Position numbers and translations under genes: made by a program
Shown here: positions 7,001-13,266 of the stretch, piece by piece
How positions within the stretch are numbered: the stretch's first letter is position 1
Layout of the letters: each line of letters opens with the position of its first letter
Notes under the pieces: model-generated
Databases searched by the model: none
What the model was told of the DNA's origin: nothing
Seen by the model: the letters and a program-made list of their open reading frames with translations, nothing else
Assembly: GCA_001598975.1 (NCBI GenBank)
Contig: BBXU01002648.1
Location: 1 to 13,266, forward strand
Origin: Parachlorella kessleri
Lineage: Eukaryota; Chlorophyta; Trebouxiophyceae; Chlorellales; Chlorellaceae
Length of the DNA: 13,266 nucleotides
Reading direction: 5' to 3'

Positions 7001-10000
7001 GGCCTGGAGGCGCCCAGAAGTTCCAGGGTGGGTGCGCTAGCCGGTCGTTGGAGTGGTGGTGCGCTCTGTTGTGCTATCCGGCAGCCCCATGTATGTTCTT
7101 CCCGCGGGCATATAAGACTCTCAGGGTGGGCCGATGATGTAAGCGGTGGTGCGCTGTGTTGTGCTGGCCCAACAGCCCCATGTGTGCTCCCCCCAGCGGC
7201 GCTCAAGACTTCCAGGGTAGGCGCCCTGGGTATAGTTTCGCTTACACATGCTTGGGTATACTGTCTGGGAGGCCGTGGAATGCCTGCTTCCATGGGCTGC
7301 CCCTTATGGCGTGCATTGCCCCGGCCCAGAGCATGTGCCAAGCATGCCCTGCAGAAGACGGAAGAGGGGAGGCAGGCGTGGGGGCCTTTGCTACCACCCA
7401 GGGCGCCGAGCCCACAGGGTATGACGTGGATACAGATTTCCAAGCTGCGCCAGACCGGTGCGAGCAGGTGTGTCCTACTTGGACTTGCCAACCAAGCCAG
7501 CCCTGCCGGTACCAAGGGCCCAGCAGATTGGTTGCTTCTCCACTGTTGCGACCTCCACTGTTACTGGTGCCGGGGAATCCACGTCACCCATCCCTGCACC
7601 AAATCTGACCGGAAAGGATTGCGAGTCGCTAGCTGTGCTGCAGAGCCAGTGCCCTGAGGGCAGGGCAGGCATGCTGTGCTACGCTTTGCATTTGACTTGC
7701 ATCGCCCGGTGGCTGTCGTGGAAGCATGATGGAAGCCGAGTGGTTCCCCAACAGAGGGGCTGACGCCAGGAGGACCGTATCTCCCATCCCAGGGTTCCTG
7801 CAGCACCTTGCTAATGGTAACGTGTGGCGGGTTGTTGCAGTCTGTTCAGGAGGCTTTCCAGGAAGCGGTGGAGCCGGCGCCTCCCGTCGACCCAAACTAC
7901 AAACACATGATGGTGCGTGGTTGCTATTGCGGGGTCCTGGGTGGCCGCCTGCGGGGGGGTGTCCTGTCCCGAGGTGCATCTGCTGTTGCTGTCGGGCGCT
8001 CGAGCCCTCTATCTGGGCGGTAGGAGTCTCTTGAGGTGCTTCTCGAAGGAGTCACACCGCCAGGACATCAGGTTTTCCTCCACCACGGAACAGCGCTGCT
8101 GGCCTGCCTATCAAAGAAATGCCTGTTAAATGGAACACGATGTGGATCGTGTGCCCTGGGCAATCACCGTGCTTGGCCACCTCAGTTGCCACCCCTTGGT
8201 GCGCCATCACTCCAGCTCTTGAGACAGCGTGCAAAGAGAAGGAGCTTCCCTGCCGCCCAACTGGGCTTTCCTCCCCGCCCCGCTCTCTGGTGCATCATGT
8301 GCATGTAGTCTCTCTCACCCGTGTCTAACGAGGCCTCAACTTACCCTGCAGGTCCCAGCGAGGGTTGGTAAGCTTTCGCCGCACAACTCTGATGTTACCT
8401 CCGCTGGTGGCGTTTGCTGCAGGATTTTGAGCTGGCCTGTAGCCCTAGCGAGTTCTGGTGCCGCTTTTTGTCCAACACCTCTGACTTTTACTTCCGGCTC
8501 CACGCGGCGCAGCAGCACCACAGCATCAAGCTGGGCAAGTGGCAGCAGCACGTGGCGGTGAGTCAGCCTTGTGTAAGCCCTGGGTGGCAAGCAGGGGCGA
8601 GGCAGTTGGGAGTTGGTGTAAAAGCAGCGTGGGTAAGCGGCAGCAGCGCGTGATGGCGAGGCAGCTGTGCAGTCGGCTGGCGGCTTGAAGCTCGTCTTAC
8701 CTGGGTAGCTTCACATGAGCGCTTGGATGTCATAACACATGACGTTTCAGGCATCCAGCACGGCACCCGTAGGCTGACTGGGGGGGGGGGCATTTGATTT
8801 GCGGGACTGCTGCAGTCACGCTATCTGGCCATGCTCGTTGCTTGTGCAGGTGGGCATGGTGCGGGACTTGCAGTTTGTGTCACCCATCAAGATGAGGATG
8901 GGTCCGCCGGAGACCCTGTGCAACCAGATGCAGCGGTATCAGGTGGGTGGGTGTCTGGCTGCGCGCTGTGGGGCTGGCTAGTCAGGGGAGAGGCAAACCC
9001 TGCTTGGGGTGTTTAAGTTGGAACCTCCCTTGATAAGCCTGTACTGCACACAGCAGACTCCCCTCTGCCAGTTCCTCCAGCGTCACATGGGTACATATCG
9101 AATGGGAACGAAGTGTGTCCCAAGATTTGTGCACTGTATCGGCCATCCAGTTGGGGTGCATTCACATGCCTAGGAAGAAACTCTTGGCAGCCGGAGCAGA
9201 ACAGCGATGACAACCCTTCCTACTGCACGTTGGGGCGACTCGATCATACCTGCTTGCCTGGTGCTTCTCTGCCGAGCAGTTGATGATCAAGTTGAGTCGT
9301 TCTAGCTGTGCCATGCTGCAGGTGCACACGGGGCAGCACTTGGTGTTTGAGACTTCCCAGGTCTCCCTGGACATCCCCTACGGAGATGTGTTCAAGGTGG
9401 GTGGTGTGCTGTGCTTGCTCGGCATGCCGGGCATGCTGGGCATAGCACGCAGGATTTATATGATACCCCCCATCCTCTGTGATGTGGTCTCATGCCCTCC
9501 TCCGGGTTAGAGGGCCAGCCGGCGATGCGTCACCTTGGTAGCCAACAGCGCCTGCCTATCGGCCTTACTTGCACAGAAAACCACCTTGTCAAACCAGACG
9601 GCTATGGCTCTGACTGCCCACCTGTGCATGATTGGAGAGCCAGTGGGGCGTCACCCCCTTAGTCAGCCCGCACAGCTGCCACTTGAGTGTCGACTCAAGG
9701 GGTCACTCACCACATGGGAATACAGCTAACCCCTATGTGTTGCCTTGCCGCCGCCAGGTGGAGAGCCGGTGGGACATTACACCCTCCGCCTCGCGCCCCG
9801 GCGCCTGCCACGTCACCGTGCACCTGCGCGTGCCCTTCTCCAAGAACACTGTCTGGAAGAAGTTCATCGAGCGGGGGTCCTTTGAGTCCAGCTCGGAGGC
9901 AGTGAGGGTGTTCAAGCGCCTGGTGAGGGTTGCGTGGTGGGAGGGGTGTTCAAGTGCCTGGTGAGGGTTGCAAGGGGGTGGTGGGGGGGGGAGCTGGTCT

Positions 10001-11031
10001 CCAGCCACAGTATGGTACTGCCTTGTGTCCTTCTGCGACAGGCGTCCCAGTTTCGAGGGCACTTTCAAGCCCGGGCCAAGCCTAATGCAGGCAGCCGAGG
10101 GTGTAAGGCCAGACAGGCAGTTAATGTCTACCCATGTTTCCACCTGCTCATGACTGGTGGTTGTGGTGCAGGCTGAGGCGGATGTGCAGCAGAGCCGTCC
10201 GGCCAGCCGGCAGGCGGGCCCTGCAGCAGCAGCAGCAGCGTCGTCGGTAGCCGAGCTGAGGTTGGCTGCCAGCCCGCCTGCTACCCCTCCCTCGCCACCG
10301 GGAAACCTCTTGCAGCAGCAGGGAGGTCCCATGCCGGCATCAGCGGCAGTCATGGGGAAGACAGGGCTGCCTGCGGCAGAGCAGCAGCCATCGTTGGCTG
10401 GCAGGAAGGCCTCGCTGCATGCTGAGGTGGCGCCGCTGCAACCCTGGAGCGCAGGTGGGTTCAAGTGTGAATGGCACTCCAGCCATCCATGGATTTTGAG
10501 AAGGTCTGCGGCAGCAGGGAGCAGCGGCGGCATCATCAGAATTCTGCACCCTGCAATGCAGATTTTGTTCTCTGATTGGCAGTGTTGCACTCGTCGGCAC
10601 ACAGGGCGCACCTACCTGCTCTGACTGTGTGGTGCTGCGGTGTGACTCCTGGCGCATCTCCGCTCCCTGCCGACGTCCTCCTTGATTGCAATTTTAAACC
10701 AGCATGTGCTCTTTGAATTACCAGAAGAGCACCTACTACCAGGCTGGCGCAGAGCTTCAGTCATGGGCCAGACTAGCAGCGACTGCCTCTGTGCTGCCCT
10801 TGCCTTCTAGTTGCAGCCCCGCCGCCGACGCTGGCTCGGGAGCCATACGCGCTGCGCCATGCTGTGCCGCTGCTGCTGTGCATGCTGTGCCTGCTCCTGC
10901 TGGCCAGCCAGGTGGCGATCCTGCGTCATCTGGGGCAGGCGAAAAAGGAGAGCCAGCAGCTACAGCAGCAGCTGGAGGCACTTGCAGGGCTGCTGCAGCA
11001 TCTGGCAGGACCAGGCCAAGGCGGGACGTAA
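3897..11031 (+). CDS. GRAM- and VASt-domain sterol-transfer-like protein with C-terminal membrane anchor (Lam/GRAMD1 type), 13 exons
   Basis: Exons are 3897-4286, 4808-4942, 5346-5464, 5904-6124, 6776-6931, 7355-7467, 7841-7912, 8423-8557, 8850-8942, 9322-9396, 9758-9922, 10172-10454 and 10811-11031. The total is 2178 bases, 725 residues plus TAA, with all phases matching. Residues 1-116 are acidic, Ser/Glu/Gly-rich and probably disordered. GRAM spans about 117-225. A linker follows. VASt spans about 403-558. A Gln/Ala/Pro-rich region covers 559-650, a membrane span 671-690, and a Gln/Leu/Lys coiled-coil-like tail runs to 725. Proteins of this plan (yeast Lam/Ysp, animal Aster, plant VAD1 relatives) sit in the ER, bind the plasma membrane through GRAM, and move sterol with the VASt pocket. 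That role is inferred here. Family-like features include NEELRRLF, the GRLFVFERHLGF strand, YFFTSFLSRE, and PYGDVF in VASt. The linker exons 5-7 are the least certain. At least seven tandem copies of exon edges or junctions lie in its introns. Confidence 0.88.
4963..5053. repeat. 51-bp tandem duplication inside intron 2 of the GRAM/VASt gene
   Basis: Positions 4963-5002 and 5014-5053 match ungapped at 35 of 40 bases, starting GGAGCGTGGGTGAGGTGCCA in both. The pair begins 21 bp after the exon 2 donor. Each copy contains GTGGGTGAGG-type sequence resembling the donor-proximal intron. No exon sequence is included. Confidence 0.75.
5462..5583. repeat. Weak ~61-bp tandem duplication at the exon 3 donor
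   Basis: The segment beginning CAGGTGGG at 5462, which spans the exon 3 donor, resembles the one beginning CAGGTTGG at 5523. Shared blocks include CTGC/CTGG, a GCGCA(T/C) block, TCGGG(T/G)TT and TTAGGGAGG/TTGGGGAGG. I estimate roughly three quarters identity with one small indel. The copy still holds a CAG|GT but carries little exon sequence, so it would be a decoy donor rather than an exon. Confidence 0.45.
6889..7218. repeat. Four-copy array of the exon 5 3' edge and its donor, spaced 91-98 bp
   Basis: The 43-base stretch ending at the exon 5 donor (6891-6933) recurs ungapped at 6987-7029, 7085-7127 and 7176-7218. Spacings are 96, 98 and 91 bp. The protein reading of copy 1 is PMYARPSSAQNFQG, of copy 2 GMWARPGGAQKFQG, and of copy 4 PMCAPPSGAQDFQG. 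Copy 3 has a TAA in that frame. All four keep CAGG|GT. The last two copies also share about 40 bases upstream (TGGTGCGCT-TGTTGTGCT). Copy 2 is in the same frame as exon 5 with no stop between, so its donor is a possible alternative exon end. Confidence 0.85.
8349..8415 (+). pseudogene. Decayed copy of the exon 8 5' part
   Basis: An acceptor-like CCCTGCAG ends at 8351. The sequence after it resembles exon 8 from its PSEFW codons onward, at an offset of 90 to 93 bp. Shared blocks are AGCGAG, TGGT, GCTTT, CTCTGA and a TTAC-CTCCG block, with a few single-base indels between them. Read through the first part it gives PSEGW and then a stop, so it cannot replace exon 8. The match is gapped and less secure than the other edge copies in this gene. 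Confidence 0.5.
8631..8664 (+). pseudogene. Relic copy of the exon 8 3' edge in intron 8
   Basis: Positions 8631-8664 match 8533-8566 ungapped at 27 of 34 bases, at an offset of 98 bp. The original spans the codons GKWQQHVA and the GTGAGT donor. In the copy the donor dinucleotide has become GC (GGCGAGG), so it is likely dead or very weak. Confidence 0.65.
9634..9700 (+). pseudogene. Relic copy of the exon 11 5' part in intron 10
   Basis: Read in one frame, this stretch gives ESQWGVTPLVSPHSCHLSV. The true exon 11 starts (V)ESRWDITPSASRPGACHVTV. The DNA match starts GGAGAGCC(A/G)GTGGG at 9634 and 9760, an offset of 126 bp, with one three-base deletion. Similarity holds better at protein level than at DNA level. 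The CAG acceptor before the true exon is not conserved before the copy (GATTG instead of CCAGG). Confidence 0.72.
9906..9971. repeat. 38-bp tandem duplication of the exon 11 donor
   Basis: Positions 9906-9933 and 9944-9971 agree at 27 of 28 bases. Both copies contain TTCAAG(C/T)GCCTG|GTGAGGGTTGC, that is, the exon 11 end and its donor. Use of the second donor would add 38 bases and shift the frame. The near identity suggests a recent event or a strong match retained by chance. Confidence 0.85.
10811..11031 (+). other. Last exon: transmembrane anchor, coiled-coil-like tail and stop codon
   Basis: The exon opens in phase 1, so the G at 10454 plus TT makes Val, and it runs to TAA at 11029-11031. 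It encodes a Pro-rich lead-in, then a hydrophobic run VPLLLCMLCLLLLASQVAIL at residues 671-690, then a Lys/Gln/Glu/Leu segment with SQQLQQQLEAL. One membrane span near the C-terminus is how Lam and Aster proteins are held in the ER. The acceptor is TAG at 10808-10810; a second, in-frame CAG lies six bases downstream. Confidence 0.85.
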
Positions 11032-11092
11032 AAAGCTGCGATGTATGTATTACAAGACTGCCATATAAATGATAAGGTGGGGCTACTGAGAG

Positions 11093-11097
11093 TGTAA
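11093..11097 (+). terminator. Candidate TGTAA polyadenylation signal for the GRAM/VASt gene
   Basis: TGTAA, the typical chlorophyte polyadenylation motif, occurs 62 bases after the stop codon. Another TGTAA at 11689-11693 would imply a 3' UTR of roughly 670 bases. Sequence alone does not decide between them. Confidence 0.4.
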
Positions 11098-11824
11098 ACG
11101 GTTCACTGGTGGGACCCCGCTTCGCTATAGTAGCATCTGGCGGGGTGGAAGGTGGGCGATGGACTGCCTGTAGTAACATTTGTGTATAGTCGTAGCAGAG
11201 CCGTGGGTGCCCTTTGGAGCTGTCACGATGGCGGCATGCAGGCGGCCAGGCTGGGCATGTGAGCATGACGTCGTCTTAGCTGGGCGTGCACGTATGCCCT
11301 TTCGGTTGTGTACTTGTCTCCTGCTCTTCATGCACGGGTGCGGACTTTTGTGCGTTTGAAGGTCGTGGAATTTTCAGGACAAATTGTATGAATGAATGGG
11401 TGGGGCTTTAGTGCTACAATACCGCGAGTGCCATTGCGACTATGGTGGCGTTCTCTTGAGAGCCAGGGTGTTCTGTAGGCAAGCTGTACATAGTAGGTTT
11501 GCATTTTCCCCCCTTCTTCCTTTGAATTTTGCTATCCTATCTGCCATAACTCCGAGCCTATGCGTTCGATATTTCGTACAGCCTTTTAAAGTGGTTGCGA
11601 GCTTGCCATTCTGCTCCGCTCGTTCCTTGGGAGCAATGTGCGCCTTGGTTCAGTGACTGCGCACAGTGCCGCCTTTGCACTGGCCTGATGTAATGGTACA
11701 CAGCATAGGCTTTGTGCCATGGAGGGGTGTACATGTACTTTGTGGTGCCATATGTGAAGTTTTGAGTTTAGTGCTTACCCAAGCTTGGCCCCTATCTGAC
11801 ATCCTGTCATGGACCTGACATGCA

Positions 11825-11841
11825 CCTGCCAACTTGGCAGG
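11825..11841. repeat. 17-bp palindrome CCTGCCAA-C-TTGGCAGG
   Basis: Two perfect 8-base arms around a single central base lie in the intergenic region about 560 bp upstream of the GAF gene start. A dimeric transcription-factor site is possible. A small TGACA/TGTCA inverted repeat at 11797-11809 lies just before it. Confidence 0.55.
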
Positions 11842-12392
11842 AAGGACTTTCAAGCGGGATATGTACACTGACCGCACCTGCTGTGGTGGGACATGGGCGA
11901 AGGAAGAGCCGCCCCAACCCTGACAGCTGGCATGCTCTTCCACCTTGGTCAAACCGCATGCACAGCAGCGCAGCCGACCGAGATTTCGGTTCTGCGCTGG
12001 CATCGTCGATCAGCAGCACGGCAGCAAGCATGACATTGCCATCCGCCTGTGAACGCATCGACGCTGGTAGGAGGCCTGTGCTGTGATTTAGGGCGTACCT
12101 ACGTAGCCTGCGTCTAGGGGCAGGTCATGCTGCAAGCCTGAAAACCTGTTCCTAAGTACCGCACACGCTGTCATTCAGTTGCATTGATCGCTTGGGTTCA
12201 AACAGGAGCCACGTTAAAAGCCATACAGCCACGTGGGGTTAAGAAACCTGGAACGGCCCCGTGCTGTGGTCACACGTCCTCAACCGCTCTGTGGGCTTGC
12301 TCAAGAGGCCACCACCTGCCTGCTCTGGTCCTCGTACTTGGAAAAGAGAGTACGGGAAGTTTCCATCACCTGGGAAGGTCTGCCTAAGGGCT

Positions 12393-12416
12393 GCGTAGCG
12401 CCATGGGCTGCTACGC
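12393..12416 (+). promoter_or_regulatory. Inverted repeat enclosing the GAF gene start codon
   Basis: GCGTAGC at 12393-12399 pairs perfectly with GCTACGC at 12410-12416. The loop of ten bases contains the ATG (12403-12405). In the mRNA this would put the start codon in the loop of a 7-bp, GC-rich hairpin. It could slow initiation or be chance. Confidence 0.45.
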
Positions 12417-13266
12417 CTCAAAGGTGCGCTTGTTGGCTTTGTAAAGCACCTGATTGTGCTCAAGGGTGAAACCTGTGAAGGGTGGCAGCTCATGGCATGG
12501 CCTCATCTGGCCGGTGCAGGATGCTGCTGCTGGCAACCAAGCCGTGGACCGGGTGGTCAAACGGTTGGAAGAGCAGCTGGTGCCAGCTGGCCCACCGAAC
12601 GGCAAGGATCAGCAGCAGCAGGGCGCGGCAGCCTTGGATGGGTACCCATTTTATGGCGACTTGGAGGCTGCTCGACTGAAGGCCCTGACTGACTGCCGGG
12701 TGCTGGACACCCCGGCCGAGGCCCGCTTCGACAACATCACCAAGCTGCTGCAGGGCATCTTCCAGGCAAGCCGGCGGGCTGCTGCTCCTCAAACAGCAGT
12801 CCTTGCCAGACTACTTGTGTTTGGGTGTGGCAGTCAAGGCGCAGATGTGTTCCAGGCGTGTGGACGTGAGCCAGCCTTACCTGCGAGCGATCGGTCCTCC
12901 TGTCTGAGGCGACAAACCTGCGCGCTTGGTCTGCTGCGCCCTGCAGGTGCCCATGGCGTTGGTATCCCTCATAGACCACGACCGCCTGGTGTTTCACTCC
13001 ATAGCGGGCCCAGCGGGGCCCGGCGGCCGCCGCATCCACTCCTTCTGCGATGAGAGCCTCAAGGCGGCCAACCCGCGGATGATGGTGGTGGAGGACACTC
13101 TGCAGGACGCCAGGTGGGTGATAAAGATGTTGCAGTGTGTGGGGTGGGTGGTGGTGGTGGTAGTGAAGAGTGGGTGGGTGGGTGGGTGGGTGGGGTGGTG
13201 GTGGTGGTGGTGGTGGTGTGTGTGTGTGTGTGGGGGGTTGGGGGGGGGGGGGGGGGTCTAGTGTAC
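12403..13266 (+). CDS. GAF-domain protein with N-terminal myristoylation signal, 5' part only
   Basis: Exons are 12403-12423 (7 codons), 12520-12765 (82 codons) and 12947-13113 (55 codons plus two bases, phase 2). The gene continues beyond the window. The start ATG lies in a strong context (GCCATGG). The first exon encodes MGCYASK, which matches the N-myristoylation pattern Met-Gly-x-x-x-Ser-Lys, with Cys3 available for palmitoylation. Residues 8-53 are Gln/Ala-rich. Residues 54-144 form the first part of a GAF domain: EAARLKALTDCRVLDTP, RFDNITKLLQGIF, VPMALVSLIDHDRLVFHS, HSFCDESL and VVEDTLQDAR. This subtype is close to bacterial sensor GAFs, which often precede kinases, cyclases or phosphodiesterases. 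The output domain is not visible, so the ligand and function are unknown. Intron 2 has a GC donor (12766-12767). I expect a membrane-tethered sensor or signalling enzyme. Confidence 0.83.
13115..13257. repeat. GT/G-rich low-complexity tract in intron 3 of the GAF gene
   Basis: After the exon 3 donor the sequence becomes GGGT and GGT repeats, then a GT run, then long G runs. It contains many runs of three or more G, so the RNA or coding-strand DNA has strong G-quadruplex potential. A stretch like this is also prone to length errors in sequencing and to slippage. Nothing in it codes. Confidence 0.85.

Larger units (their letters stand above)
8423..9922 (+). other. VASt (StART-like) lipid-transfer domain, exons 8-11
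   Basis: Four consecutive exons, all phase 0, encode the domain: 8423-8557 (DFELACSPSEFWCRFL and on), 8850-8942 (VRDLQFVSPIKMRMGPPET), 9322-9396 (VFETSQVSLDIPYGDVFK) and 9758-9922 (VESRWDITPSASRPGACHVT through FKKxIERGSF-like residues to FKRL). The order matches VASt domains: an R-x-L/V-x-F-x-S-P-x-K strand, a C-x-x-x-Q-R-Y segment, an E-T-S-x-x-x-x-D-(I/V)-P-Y-G-D-x-F motif, then an amphipathic lid helix with Lys-Lys-Phe-Ile-Glu. The fold has a hydrophobic pocket for a sterol. I cannot tell which sterol, or whether the pocket is competent. Confidence 0.88.
11032..12402. other. 3' UTR and intergenic stretch with no supported gene
   Basis: This stretch of 1.37 kb holds the 3' UTR of the GRAM/VASt gene (TGTAA at 11093 or 11689) and the promoter and 5' UTR of the GAF gene. 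A pyrimidine-rich patch lies around 11505-11550. A near-palindrome sits at 11825-11841. Open frames on both strands between 11650 and 12086 overlap each other, have no splice partners with family resemblance, and look like chance. Confidence 0.6.

Noticed and set aside
6955..7515. A 186-codon minus-strand open frame
   Set aside because: Its internal repetition is explained by the exon 5 edge array on the plus strand; no independent coding signal.
10021..10100. Possible extra exon after a CTGCGACAG acceptor-like site in intron 11
   Set aside because: The peptide has no VASt or linker resemblance, no good in-phase donor follows, and the gene joins perfectly without it.
9733..10611. A 292-codon minus-strand open frame
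   Set aside because: It is the antisense shadow of exons 11 and 12 of the GRAM/VASt gene, which are supported by domain sequence and splice phase.
11650..12086. Open frames of 117 aa (minus) and 88 aa (plus) in the intergenic region before the GAF gene
   Set aside because: Mutually overlapping, Cys/Ser/His-rich and unlike any protein I know; no splice sites that would extend them.
1..13266. CRISPR arrays, transposable elements, tRNA or rRNA genes
   Set aside because: No regularly spaced identical repeats with unique spacers, no transposase or reverse-transcriptase motifs, no terminal repeats with target duplications, and no tRNA-like A and B boxes were seen.

Overview
This is a eukaryotic nuclear window, most likely from a green alga (Chlorophyta; a trebouxiophyte-like genome is my guess, not a proof). 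The reasons are GC-rich exons broken by many short introns with AAG|GT- or CAG|GT-type donors, a bipartite chloroplast/thylakoid-lumen presequence, chlorophyte-style TGTAA candidate polyadenylation signals, and abundant small Gln/Ala/Ser-rich stretches. No long open frame codes for a whole protein. The real coding content is three spliced genes, which I rebuilt by hand from splice sites, reading phase and protein family logic.

Layout. (1) Positions 1-2586, minus strand: a gene of at least seven exons, incomplete at its 3' end. It encodes a probable thylakoid-lumen protein with an Ala/Lys/Asp-rich, LEA-like middle; I cannot name the family. (2) Positions 2587-3896: a non-coding divergent intergenic region that must hold the promoters of genes 1 and 2. 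It contains a perfect 10-bp inverted repeat and a TATA-like box. (3) Positions 3897-11031, plus strand: a complete 13-exon gene for a 725-residue GRAM + VASt protein with a C-terminal membrane anchor. This is the architecture of the Lam/Ysp (yeast) and GRAMD1/Aster (animal) sterol transporters at ER contact sites. (4) Positions 11032-12402: 3' UTR and intergenic DNA with no supported gene. (5) Positions 12403 to the window end, plus strand: the first three exons of a GAF-domain protein that begins with an N-myristoylation signal (MGCYASK). (6) Positions 13115-13257: a GT/G-rich low-complexity tract inside its third intron.

The most unusual signal is not a gene. In both multi-exon genes, introns repeatedly carry diverged second copies of the neighbouring exon edge together with the splice-site region. 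Copies lie about 38 to 126 bp from the original. I find such copies for exons 3 and 6 of the lumen-protein gene and for exons 5 (three extra copies), 8 (both edges) and 11 (both edges) of the GRAM/VASt gene, plus tandem duplications within introns 2 and 3. Some copies keep readable protein similarity, one offers an in-frame alternative donor, and most have lost a splice signal. This points to frequent small tandem duplication across exon-intron junctions as a source of decoy or alternative exons in this genome.

The three genes have no obvious shared pathway (lumen protein, intermembrane sterol transport, membrane-tethered sensor). I see no operon, mobile element, CRISPR array or RNA gene.
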